Shown here one piece after another: positions 8,538 to 16,622 of a stretch of 64,000 nucleotides of DNA. Each line of letters begins with the position of its first letter. Position 1 is the first letter of the stretch. A model generated the notes under the pieces. The model saw only the letters and a program-made list of their open reading frames with translations. It did no database searches and was not told the origin of the DNA. The position numbers were made by a program, and so were the translations under genes. Source of the stretch: Chitinophagales bacterium (GTDB lineage Bacteria; Bacteroidota; Bacteroidia; Chitinophagales; Saprospiraceae); the NCBI GenBank assembly GCA_017303475.1, contig JAFLBO010000020.1:31469-95468 (forward strand), written 5' to 3'.

Positions 8538-9353
8538 ATGGAAGACTTCAAAATCAATCTCGACCGCGACCTTGTTTTTTTCGATGTGGAAACCACAGGT
8601 CTGAACGTTATCCGCGACCGAATAGTACAAATTGCGTTGGTTAAACTCCGCAAAAACGGTCAACCGCCCGAAGAAATGTCGATGCTCATTAACCCAGGCA
8701 TTCCCATTTCTGAAGAATCCATGGCTATCCATGGAATTACGCCGAAAGATCTGGCAAACAAGCCCACATTCGGGCAGGTTGCACAAAAGATTATGGATTT
8801 TATTGGCAATGCCGACCTCGGGGGCTACAATTCCAACCGCTTCGACGTTCCAATGCTGATGGAAGAGTTCGCGCGGGTAGGTATGGAACTGGATATATCC
8901 AAACGTCGCCTGATTGATGCACAACGGATTTTTTACAAGATGGAGCCGCGTACCCTCAAAGCAGCTTACCGACTCTATTGCCAGAAAGAGCTGGAAGACG
9001 CCCATGATGCTCTGGCCGATGTACGCGCTACCGTTGAAGTGTTTAAAGGTCAGATAAGAGCCTATGAAGGCAAAGATTTGATGGATGAGGATGGAAAGTT
9101 GATTCCGGCTCCGATCCAAAACAATATTCAGGCAATACATGAGTTTACCAACGATCTGAATTTCATAGACGCTACCCAAAAACTGCGTGTCCAAATGGAT
9201 GGAACCGTTGTTTTTAACTTTGGTAAATACGTTGGAGAATCGGTTAAAACCGTGCTTACCCGGGAACGCCATTATGCCGGATGGATCCTGGAAAAGGAGT
9301 TTTCTTCCCAGGTAAAACAGTATATCCGTCTGGTCATGAAAGAAATTGGATAG
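8538..9353 (+). CDS. DnaQ-like 3'-5' exonuclease (DEDD family)
   Basis: From the ATG at 8538 the protein has 271 residues. FFDVETTGLN (Asp16, Glu18) is Exo I, GYNSNRFDVPML is Exo II, and AHDALADVRAT is Exo III with its catalytic His/Asp. A C-terminal stretch with VVFNFGKYVGESV and HYAGWILEKEF is an extension often seen in Bacteroidota exonucleases of this type. It could be a proofreading-like or repair nuclease. It is not the PolC type, and no polymerase gene is adjacent. The ATG at 8454 is rejected because the extra residues match nothing in the family. Confidence 0.88.
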   Translation: MEDFKINLDRDLVFFDVETTGLNVIRDRIVQIALVKLRKNGQPPEEMSMLINPGIPISEESMAIHGITPKDLANKPTFGQVAQKIMDFIGNADLGGYNSNRFDVPMLMEEFARVGMELDISKRRLIDAQRIFYKMEPRTLKAAYRLYCQKELEDAHDALADVRATVEVFKGQIRAYEGKDLMDEDGKLIPAPIQNNIQAIHEFTNDLNFIDATQKLRVQMDGTVVFNFGKYVGESVKTVLTRERHYAGWILEKEFSSQVKQYIRLVMKEIG

Positions 9354-9369
9354 TCAATTACCCCTGCAA

Positions 9370-10182
9370 ATGCGCACCTTAACTTGTCTGCTCTTGTTCT
9401 CTGTTATTTGGGCTTCCTGCTATGAACCCAAGGAAGGCTGCCTGGATATTTCTGCCACTAACTTCAATGCTGCTGCCGATGAAGATTGCTGTTGCGAATA
9501 TCCCAAACTGATACTGGCAGTCAACCAGGTGTACGATACCCTGCCTTTCAAGTCCGATTCCTTGTACCCCGACGATCAGGGCCACCTGTTTCGGATCAAA
9601 AGTGTGCTGTTTTACCTGTCTGAGTTTTCACTAACCCAAAACAGCGTGACCTACCAGGTTACAGACACCATTAATCTGAAAACCTACGCTGGCGCCGATA
9701 CCGTTCGCCAGCGTTTCACCGATGACTTTCAGCTGGTGCGGCGCTCGCCGGTAACCTACACCATAGGCACCTTTCCTCAGGATGGACTTTTCAATAACCT
9801 GATTATGCGGCTGGGGCTGCCGGATAAAGCACAACAGGTGGTACCCTCGCAGGCGCCTTCCTCACACCCACTGGGTGTTCAAGCAGAAAATTTGTGGGTA
9901 AACCAGACCGATGGTTACGTTTGGCTGCAGGCAGTTGTTGTGCGGGATTCCATGAGCAATACTGTGCCTGATACCCTTCGTTTCACCAAAGCAGACCTGG
10001 GCAACAAGAGCTATGGCTTTGCTGCCCAATTGATGCACCAAACCGGCTACGATTTCCCGGTTATCCTTACTGTTGATTATCAGAAAATGTTCAAAGGAAT
10101 AAATTGGTCAATGCACGACATTTCAGCCTGGAAAAATCAGATAAACTCCAACCTGAACACAACTTTCTCTGTTTCACAGTAA
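9370..10182 (+). CDS. MbnP-like lipoprotein (first of two)
   Basis: The 270-residue product starts with a lipoprotein signal (LLLFSVIWASC). It then has the beta-sandwich pattern seen in MbnP-like proteins: LILAVNQVYDTL, FRIKSVLFYLSEFSLT, LIMRLGLP, LWVNQTDGYVWLQ. MbnP partners with the di-heme enzyme MbnH in methanobactin systems and, more widely, without methanobactin. There it is a periplasmic copper-binding protein in which a Trp can be converted to kynurenine. The family call rests on fold-like motifs plus the neighbouring MbnH-like gene. Its start lies 17 bases after the exonuclease stop. Confidence 0.7.
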   Translation: MRTLTCLLLFSVIWASCYEPKEGCLDISATNFNAAADEDCCCEYPKLILAVNQVYDTLPFKSDSLYPDDQGHLFRIKSVLFYLSEFSLTQNSVTYQVTDTINLKTYAGADTVRQRFTDDFQLVRRSPVTYTIGTFPQDGLFNNLIMRLGLPDKAQQVVPSQAPSSHPLGVQAENLWVNQTDGYVWLQAVVVRDSMSNTVPDTLRFTKADLGNKSYGFAAQLMHQTGYDFPVILTVDYQKMFKGINWSMHDISAWKNQINSNLNTTFSVSQ

Positions 10183-10222
10183 TTTTGAACCAATTTCCGA
10201 CCAACAACTTTTCCACCACACC

Positions 10223-10975
10223 ATGAAAAAATATTCATTATTCCTGACCATACTGAGCCTCCTGTTTGTCCTCTCCTGCAAGGATAAAAACGACGGCCCG
10301 TCTACTGATTTTTCCATCACTTTCAGCGCTCTATACGGAGCCGAAACCCTGGAAAAAAACAAAGACTATACCTTCAATGGCTTCCCCATTTTTGTGGAAA
10401 GCTGCCGTATGTATCTCTCCGATATCCGGCTGATCAATGCAGACCGGGAGGTCATTATTTCCGATGTGGAATACCTCGATTTCACACCGGAAAATGCGGT
10501 TTCTGCAAGTCCAACCATTGTATTTAAAAACGTTCCGGAAGGGGATTACACCTCTATACGGCTCGGGTATGGTGTTAGTCCTGTCCTGAATGCGAAAAAA
10601 CCCTCCAATTTCCCGGCAGGCTCACCTCTGGCCATCGAAAACGACTATTGGGCTGGCTGGAAAAGTTATATTTTCTCTGTGCTGGATGGCAAAGCCGATC
10701 CCGATAACAACGGCACCAAAAACCTGTCGTTCTCCTACCACTGTGGCTCTGATGCAGTGTATAAAACAGTTGAATTTTTCACCCCCATTAAAGTACAAGC
10801 CGGCGCTTTCACCCAAGCAGCCATCACCTTTGATATGAAAGAGTTCCTGACCAACGATGATGGAACTCCCTACGATATGGTAAACAATCCTGCCACTTCC
10901 AATGATGCCGGCAACGTAGTAGTAGCGCAAGCTTTGACGGCCCATTGGGGGCGTGCCACCAAAGTAAGCCAGTAA
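10223..10975 (+). CDS. MbnP family lipoprotein (second copy)
   Basis: The 250-residue protein has a lipoprotein signal peptide (SLLFVLSC) and the MbnP hallmarks: FPIFVESCRMYLSDIRLI, EGDYTSIRLGYGV, NDYWAGWKSYIFSVLDG and AVYKTVEFF. It fits the family better than its upstream neighbour. It lies 40 nt after that gene and 42 nt before the di-heme enzyme, so the three probably form one operon. Trp residues in the YWAGW segment and near the C-terminus are candidates for MbnH modification, but I cannot tell which one, if any, is used. Confidence 0.82.
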   Translation: MKKYSLFLTILSLLFVLSCKDKNDGPSTDFSITFSALYGAETLEKNKDYTFNGFPIFVESCRMYLSDIRLINADREVIISDVEYLDFTPENAVSASPTIVFKNVPEGDYTSIRLGYGVSPVLNAKKPSNFPAGSPLAIENDYWAGWKSYIFSVLDGKADPDNNGTKNLSFSYHCGSDAVYKTVEFFTPIKVQAGAFTQAAITFDMKEFLTNDDGTPYDMVNNPATSNDAGNVVVAQALTAHWGRATKVSQ

Positions 10976-11017
10976 GCGGGTCGTAATTTTTCCAATAACG
11001 GTTTAATTTCACGAAAA

Positions 11018-12187
11018 ATGGCCACTTTCCTTCAAAAAAATGCGCTCTGGGTGGTAATTAGCTTCATTGCAGGATTTGTATTGCTGGAGGCTTGTCGCCC
11101 GGAAGACCCAGGCCCGGGCCCGAATCCAACACCCGGCGATCTGGAGTATATTGCATATGATCCCCAAACCTATGTGATACCCAAACCAACATTTTTTCCT
11201 GAAATTCCGATCCCGGCAGATAACCCCATGACCAAAGATGGCGTTCAGCTCGGGCGCCGGTTATTTTACGACCCCATCTTGTCGGCAGACAGTACTATGT
11301 CATGTTCTTCCTGTCACTTACCGGAAGGCAGCTTCACGGATAATAAGAAGTTTTCCATCGGCATTGACGGCATTGCCGGCAAACGCAATTCCATGTCGCT
11401 CCTGAACGTGGCCTATGTAACCGACGGTTTTTTCTGGGATGGTCGGGCTGCCACCCTGGAAAAACAGGCATTAGCACCGGTGGAAGACCCCATTGAATTG
11501 CACAATTCCTGGGATAATGTGGTAAAAAAACTGAAACTGCACCCCACCTACCCACAGTTGTTCCGCAAGGCATTCGGGATAAAAGACCGGGAGGAGATTA
11601 CCAAAGAGCTGGCTGCCAAGGCCATAGCTCAGTTCGAGCGCATCCTGATCAGTAGCGGCAATTCAAAATATGACCGTTTTGTTAACGGTGATGTGGACGC
11701 CTTTGATGAGGAGGAAATTGACGGTAAACTCATGTTTTTTGACGAAGGTGCACCTTATAACCTTCCTGACGCCCAGTGTTTCCACTGTCACGGCGGCGTT
11801 ACCCTTACAGGTGGCAAGTTTTTTAATAATGGACTGGACAGCGTAGGAAACCTCAGCGAATTCAAGGATTTGGGTCGGTTCCTGGTAACGGGCATTGAGT
11901 TTGATAAAGGGAAATTCCGGGCTACCACTATGCGCAACATCGCCCTGACGGCACCGTATATGCACGATGGCCGTTTCCAAACCCTGGAAGAGGTAATTGA
12001 GCAATACCACGACAATGGTTTTGGGGTAGTGAATGAAGGTGCATTTTTGAACCAAATAGGCTTCCCTAACGGCAATGGAACGTATAGTGGGTTGACCGAA
12101 TATCAGAAAAAAGCGATTGTGAAGTTTCTGCATACCCTGACGGATACAGATTTTATCAACAATCAGGACATCCAGAATCCGTTCTAA
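11018..12187 (+). CDS. MbnH/MauG-like di-heme cytochrome c peroxidase family protein
   Basis: The 389-residue protein has a lipoprotein-type N-terminus (Cys26 in LLEACRP), then two heme c motifs: CSSCH at 96-100 and CFHCH at 254-258. GRRLFYDPILS, DGRAATLEKQ and APYMHDGRFQTLEEVIEQY are classic CcpA/MauG/MbnH signatures. Family members reduce peroxide or, via a bis-Fe(IV) state, oxidise protein Trp residues. Given the two MbnP genes directly upstream, an MbnH-like role modifying MbnP for copper handling is more likely than peroxide detoxification. It is predicted to be periplasmic and membrane-tethered. Confidence 0.88.
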   Translation: MATFLQKNALWVVISFIAGFVLLEACRPEDPGPGPNPTPGDLEYIAYDPQTYVIPKPTFFPEIPIPADNPMTKDGVQLGRRLFYDPILSADSTMSCSSCHLPEGSFTDNKKFSIGIDGIAGKRNSMSLLNVAYVTDGFFWDGRAATLEKQALAPVEDPIELHNSWDNVVKKLKLHPTYPQLFRKAFGIKDREEITKELAAKAIAQFERILISSGNSKYDRFVNGDVDAFDEEEIDGKLMFFDEGAPYNLPDAQCFHCHGGVTLTGGKFFNNGLDSVGNLSEFKDLGRFLVTGIEFDKGKFRATTMRNIALTAPYMHDGRFQTLEEVIEQYHDNGFGVVNEGAFLNQIGFPNGNGTYSGLTEYQKKAIVKFLHTLTDTDFINNQDIQNPF

Positions 12188-12265
12188 CAATCCCGGGTTC
12201 TTTTTAAATTTGGCCTGTTTTTCGCTGTAAATTCTGACATCGCTCACCCAATCATCCCGTTTGCT

Positions 12266-14188
12266 ATGAAAAACCGACTTACCCTGCTATGCTTGCTGGC
12301 TGCGCTGACTGCTCAGGCCCAAATCAGCGAAGGAGGCTTGCCGCCTAGTTTTACCCCGGAATACCAGGCTTTGCTGGCCGGAAAAATGCCGGCGGCAAAA
12401 GCCCTACCAGTGGTAGACGCCGCCAAAGAAATGCTGGACGACAGCCAGCATCCGGGTCAAAATCGCTTTGCCGCGCCTGTGGGTGCGGATATTTCAATAA
12501 AAAACAGCGGAGTATGGCATACCCTACCCAATGGCGACAGGGTATGGATGTGTGCGGTGCAATCTACCGGCGCTTTGGGCCTCACCCTGATATTTGATGA
12601 ATTTTGGTTGCCGCAAGGCGCCCGTTTTTATGCCTATGGCGCAAATCAACAAGTATACGGCGCCTATAGTGCCCAAAGCTGCCTGCCATCCGGTAAATTC
12701 CTGATTGGGGTAGTATCCGGCGAAACCACTTACCTGGAATTGCTGGAACCCGCTTCTGTGAGCGGACAAAGTAAAATCAGCACCCACCGTGTGGATGTGG
12801 CGTATGATAAAAATGCCCTGACCGGCGCCGAGGATTTTGGCAATGGTTTGCCCTGCAACGTCAACATCAACTGTCCAACCGGCGCCAACTGGCAAACTGA
12901 AAAGAAAGCCATTGCGCGGATTCTTATGGTGTTTTCCAATGGTGAAGGATGGTGCAGCGGATCGCTCATTGCCAATACCTCCAATACTTACGAGCCGTAT
13001 TTTCTGACTGCGCACCACTGCCAGTTGATTGGCACCAACCCGGATTTCGATTTGTGGCGATTTGACTTTGACTATGAATCAGCCAACTGCAACAATCCCG
13101 CAATAGAGCCCACGCCCAAATCAGTGTTGGGCAGCGAACGAATTTCCTATCGGGCAGAAACGGATTTTATGTTACTGAAAATCAACCCGATACCAGCCAA
13201 CTACAACATCTATTTCAATGGCTGGAACCGGGATAACAACCAGACCATCATCCCGCCTAACTCGGTATATATCCACCACCCGAGCGGCGACATCAAGAAA
13301 ATATCTGTAGATACCCAGCAGGCCATTATACACCCCAATACCTTGAACTGGGGTGGTATTTTTGGCATTAGTCCGGCCAACTCCCACTGGAAAACAGTGA
13401 CCGATATTGGCGTGTTTCAGCCCGGCTCTTCAGGCAGCCCGTTGCTGGATGCCAACAAACGTATTATGGGCCAGCTTCACGGTGGCAGTACGGCGATGGG
13501 GGATGACTGCAAGGTTACCGGAGCATATTTTGGTCGTTTCAACCAGTCGTGGAACGTAGGTAATACGCCCGAAACCCGCCTGAAGGAATGGCTTGACCCC
13601 ACCAATACCGGAGCTGTTACTCAAAACGGTTATGCGCGACCTGTTATTCAGGGGTACAATATTACCGGAAATGTGCAAACCAACTGGGGTACTCCCATGG
13701 AAGGCATCAGGGTAGAATTATCCGGTACAGCCTCTGCCACTGCCTTTACGGACTCACTGGGCAATTTCCAGTTCAGCAACGCACCTGCAGGAGGAACCTA
13801 TACGGTTAAGCCAATACACAACAGCAATGTGTTGAATGGAGTAACCACCTACGATCTGGTGCTTATTTCCAAACATATACTGGCCCTGGAACCCTTGGGT
13901 AACCCCTGGAAAATCATTGCCGCAGACGTCAATCAAAGTGGTTCGGTAACGACTTTCGACATGGTAGAAACCAGAAAAATCATCCTGGGTATCAATCAGA
14001 CTTTCCCGGCTAATACATCCTGGCGTTTCTTCCCGGCCTTCGCCACCTTCAACAATCCGAACGATCCTTTCACCGGCGGCTTGCCTCCCGACAACATTTC
14101 TATCAACAATCTGCAGGCGCCCTACTCCAACGCCAGCTTCAAAGGATTAAAGGTGGCAGACGTAAATCAATCGGCGATAGGAAATTAG
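12266..14188 (+). CDS. Secreted trypsin-like (lysyl endopeptidase type) serine protease
   Basis: The 640-residue protein has a signal peptide (to about AQAQ19). The protease domain spans roughly residues 200-455: catalytic His in FLTAHHCQ (250-251), Asp300 in TDFMLLKI, and Ser389 in PGSSGSPLLD, with GWCSGSLI preceding the His. This is the pattern of Achromobacter lysyl endopeptidase relatives. After it come a carboxypeptidase-regulatory-like beta-sandwich (about 465-530) and a dockerin-like region with two DVNQSG-type calcium loops. The protein ends at VADVNQSAIGN with no T9SS domain. This may be natural or may reflect truncation by the repeat element that starts at its stop codon. Confidence 0.87.
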   Translation: MKNRLTLLCLLAALTAQAQISEGGLPPSFTPEYQALLAGKMPAAKALPVVDAAKEMLDDSQHPGQNRFAAPVGADISIKNSGVWHTLPNGDRVWMCAVQSTGALGLTLIFDEFWLPQGARFYAYGANQQVYGAYSAQSCLPSGKFLIGVVSGETTYLELLEPASVSGQSKISTHRVDVAYDKNALTGAEDFGNGLPCNVNINCPTGANWQTEKKAIARILMVFSNGEGWCSGSLIANTSNTYEPYFLTAHHCQLIGTNPDFDLWRFDFDYESANCNNPAIEPTPKSVLGSERISYRAETDFMLLKINPIPANYNIYFNGWNRDNNQTIIPPNSVYIHHPSGDIKKISVDTQQAIIHPNTLNWGGIFGISPANSHWKTVTDIGVFQPGSSGSPLLDANKRIMGQLHGGSTAMGDDCKVTGAYFGRFNQSWNVGNTPETRLKEWLDPTNTGAVTQNGYARPVIQGYNITGNVQTNWGTPMEGIRVELSGTASATAFTDSLGNFQFSNAPAGGTYTVKPIHNSNVLNGVTTYDLVLISKHILALEPLGNPWKIIAADVNQSGSVTTFDMVETRKIILGINQTFPANTSWRFFPAFATFNNPNDPFTGGLPPDNISINNLQAPYSNASFKGLKVADVNQSAIGN

Positions 14189-14202
14189 TGAATGAGTGAA
14201 AA

Positions 14203-14556
14203 TCAGATGGATTTTCTGGCTTTTGCGCAAATTTTCAAGATTTCGAGGGTTTCTTGTTGCAAATATTTTAATCGTGGACTTTGATCAATTTTCAAGTCTT
14301 CAATGAGGCCTAACCAGAATTCTGTTTCATTTGCCTCTTCAATAACTATACTTAATTTAGAGAAAAATTCTGCTTGAGACCTGGCTCTACAGGCTGCTCT
14401 GTAATTGGCAGCAATGGAACAAACCGATTTGGTTAATTGGAATTCGATTACCCTTAGAGACTTATGCCATGGCAACCCATTCAGAAATTCGATGACAGCT
14501 ACGGCCAACTTCCTTGTTCGGGCACGCATCATGTCGTTAAATGCAATTTTAGTCAT
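14203..14556 (-). CDS. Four-helix-bundle protein (TIGR02436 / S23-IVP-like)
   Basis: From the ATG at 14556 the protein has 117 residues. It carries the family signature: KLAVAVIEFLNGLP, then LTKSVCSIAANYRAACRARS, FFSKLSIVIEEANETEFWLGLI, and a Leu-rich last helix. Relatives include S23 proteins encoded inside 23S rRNA intervening sequences and the Avd-like bundles; their biochemical role is unclear. The gene lies between GTGAATGAGTGA (14187-14198) and a long CACTCATTC array (14626-14712) that is its inverted complement, so it sits inside a tandem-word palindrome. It reads opposite to both neighbours. An upstream in-frame start at 14640 would run into the repeat and is not preferred. Confidence 0.85.
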   Translation of the reverse strand: MTKIAFNDMMRARTRKLAVAVIEFLNGLPWHKSLRVIEFQLTKSVCSIAANYRAACRARSQAEFFSKLSIVIEEANETEFWLGLIEDLKIDQSPRLKYLQQETLEILKICAKARKSI

Positions 14557-14625
14557 GTAGTTTTCATTTTTTTTAGTGAAGCGATGATTCAAATATAAGA
14601 AACTAAATTTAAAACTCCAAATTTG

Positions 14626-14712
14626 CCCCCACTCACTCATTCACTCACTCACCCTCTCATTCACTCACTCACTCACTCACTCACTCATTCACTCACTCAC
14701 TCATTCACTACC
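14626..14712. repeat. CACT-word tandem array, long arm of the four-helix-bundle element
   Basis: The words CACT, CATT and CACC alternate in a period-4 and period-12 pattern for about 85 bases, ending 1 base before the pepT start at 14713. The complementary short arm TAGTGAATGAGTGA lies at 14186-14199, at the stop of the upstream protease gene. Together they bracket the minus-strand four-helix-bundle gene. The array also forms the pepT leader. Confidence 0.85.
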
Positions 14713-15948
14713 ATGGTTCATACAGCGAAAGAACGCTTTCTGCACTACGTCACCATAGATACCCAGAGCGACCCGAACAGCCCGACTTGCCCTAGCACTG
14801 AAAAACAAAAAAACCTGGGTAAGGTCCTGGTAAAAGAATTACTCGACATGGGCATTTCCGATGCTCATCTGGATGAACATGGCTATGTATACGCCACCAT
14901 TCCAGCCAATACCGATAAAAAAGTGCCGGCAATTTGTTTTTGCTCACACATGGACACCTCTCCTGACTGCTCCGGCGAAGGTGTAAAACCGATCATCCAC
15001 ACCAATTACAAAGGCCAGGATCTGGTTTTACCCGACGACAAATCGGTGGTGATTCGCATGAACGAGCACCCGGATTTGAAAGACCAGATCGGCAATGATA
15101 TCATCACTGCCAGCGGAACAACCCTGCTCGGCGCCGATAACAAAGCCGGAGTGGCGGCTATTATGAGTGCTGCCAATATTCTGGTATCCGATAAAAAGAT
15201 CAAACACGGCAAAATCCGCATCCTGTTCACCCCTGACGAAGAAATTGGGCGCGGGGTAGACAAGGTGGATATGAAAAAACTGGGCGCCAAATACGGCTAC
15301 ACCATTGATGGCGAAACAGCTGGCAGCATCGAAAACGAGACTTTTAGTGCCGATGGCGCCGTGATTACCGTTTATGGCGTTTCTGCACACCCGGGGTTTG
15401 CCAAAGGCAAAATGGAAAATGCCCTCAAAATTGCCTCCCGGATTGTGGCCAAATTCCCCGACAAATTAAGCCCGGAACACACCGAGGGTCGCGAAGGCTT
15501 CATCCATCCGGTGCACATTGAGGGTAACCTGGAAAAAGCCACCATCAAACTCATTATCCGCGATTTTACAGAAGGTGGACTGAAACGCCATGCCAAGACC
15601 ATCCAAAAGATCGTAGACAGCGTTTTGAAGCCATTCCCGAACAGTCGCGCAGAGGTTAAAATCAGCGAACAATACCGCAACATGGGCAAGGTGCTCAAGC
15701 GCCACCCGCAGGTGGTGGCCCATGCCCTGGAAGCCCTCAAGCGCGCCGGCTTCCCCAACCCAATACAAAGCAGTATCCGCGGCGGCACAGATGGCTCAAG
15801 ACTCTCCTTCATGGGCTTGCCTTGCCCGAATCTCTTTGCCGGCGAACACGCTTTCCACTCCAAACAGGAATGGGTTTCTGTGCAGGATATGAATAAGGCT
15901 ACCGAAACCATCGTGCACCTCGCACAGGTTTGGGAAGAGCGTTCTTAA
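14713..15948 (+). CDS. pepT: Peptidase T (tripeptide aminopeptidase)
   Basis: The 411-residue enzyme matches M20B peptidase T in length. Zn-binding and catalytic landmarks are visible: CSHMDTSPDCSGEGVKP (His and catalytic Asp), LLGADNKAGVAAI (bridging Asp), TPDEEIGRGVD (Glu general base and ligand), and the late FAGEHAFHSKQEW (His ligand). The dimerisation domain has SAHPGFAKGKMENAL. It removes N-terminal residues from tripeptides in the cytosol. An in-frame start at 14623 would translate the tandem array into THSL repeats and is rejected; the ATG at 14713 gives the family N-terminus MVHTAKERFLHYV. Confidence 0.95.
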   Translation: MVHTAKERFLHYVTIDTQSDPNSPTCPSTEKQKNLGKVLVKELLDMGISDAHLDEHGYVYATIPANTDKKVPAICFCSHMDTSPDCSGEGVKPIIHTNYKGQDLVLPDDKSVVIRMNEHPDLKDQIGNDIITASGTTLLGADNKAGVAAIMSAANILVSDKKIKHGKIRILFTPDEEIGRGVDKVDMKKLGAKYGYTIDGETAGSIENETFSADGAVITVYGVSAHPGFAKGKMENALKIASRIVAKFPDKLSPEHTEGREGFIHPVHIEGNLEKATIKLIIRDFTEGGLKRHAKTIQKIVDSVLKPFPNSRAEVKISEQYRNMGKVLKRHPQVVAHALEALKRAGFPNPIQSSIRGGTDGSRLSFMGLPCPNLFAGEHAFHSKQEWVSVQDMNKATETIVHLAQVWEERS

Positions 15949-15973
15949 TTCAAAATAAATTACGTATATTTAG

Positions 15974-16013
15974 GGCCTGGAAGCTGCCGAGTAGGTTACT
16001 TCCAGGCCTTTTT
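15974..16013 (+). terminator. Rho-independent terminator after pepT
   Basis: A 10-bp GC-rich stem, GGCCTGGAAG (15974-15983) with CTTCCAGGCC (15999-16008), is followed directly by five T. It begins 25 bases after the pepT stop codon. Confidence 0.85.
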
Positions 16014-16066
16014 ACGTTCTAACAAACACCCAAAAAACACTCACACACCCATCAACATTCTTAACC

Positions 16067-16459
16067 ATGGAAGATTTCTGGAAAAAAGCATCCGATACCG
16101 CCAAAGAAACCCTTGATAAAGCCAGCGAAGCGGCTGAACAAGCTGCCGCAGCAGCAGCCGTAAAACTGAACGAATTGAAAGACGTTGCCGCTGAAAAGTT
16201 TCAGGAACTCAGCGACAAAGCTGAAGCAGCTGCCGCAGAAGCCAAAGCTGAAGCCGCTGAAAAACTGGCCGAAGCTCAAGCCGCCAAAGCCAAAATTGAA
16301 GCGCACGAAGGCGGCGCTCTGGGTTTCCTCAGCGATAAAGCCAAAGAAATCATCGGCGATGTAAAGGAAGAAGCCAACGAACTGGCCGAAGAAAGCAAGG
16401 ATTTCTGGCAAAAAGCCAAAGATTACGTGGCAGGTGATGAAGGCGCGAAAGACGCCTGA
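16067..16459 (+). CDS. Ala/Lys/Glu-rich helical protein, unrecognised
   Basis: The 130-residue protein is almost entirely charged helix: runs of AEAAAAEAKAEAAEKLAEAQAAK and KAKEIIGDVKEEANELAEE-like 11-residue periodicity resemble LEA-like or YtxH-like stress proteins. There is no signal peptide, membrane span or Cys. It sits alone between the pepT terminator and the convergent histidine kinase. An amphipathic, possibly envelope- or desiccation-related role is plausible but unproven. Strong codon regularity over the whole length supports real coding. Confidence 0.7.
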   Translation: MEDFWKKASDTAKETLDKASEAAEQAAAAAAVKLNELKDVAAEKFQELSDKAEAAAAEAKAEAAEKLAEAQAAKAKIEAHEGGALGFLSDKAKEIIGDVKEEANELAEESKDFWQKAKDYVAGDEGAKDA

Positions 16460-16491
16460 CACTAAGAAGGTGTCTCACAAGTCGCTTTTTT

Positions 16492-16622
16492 TTACCGCAG
16501 AGGCGCAGAGAGCTTGATAATCAATTATTTACTTCTCTGCGCCTCGGCGCCTCGGCGGTAAAAAACATTCACCCTCGCATCTTAGCGCCTTTGTGTCTTC
16601 GTGCCTTGTTGCACTTCGTGTC
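16492..16622. repeat. Tandem-word repeat region (GCGCCTC / CTTCGTGTC words) with partial palindrome
   Basis: TTTACCGCAGAGGCGCAGAGAG (16492-16513) pairs with CTCTGCGCCTCGGCG...CGGTAAA (16535-16563) around an AT-rich loop. A run of GCGCCTTTGTGTCTTCGTGCC words follows, up to the histidine-kinase stop. The second word type recurs at 59787-60003. Confidence 0.75.

Noticed and set aside
14623..14712. In-frame N-terminal extension of PepT made of THSL repeats
   Set aside because: It is a translation of the tandem CACT array. The ATG at 14713 gives the normal family start and length.
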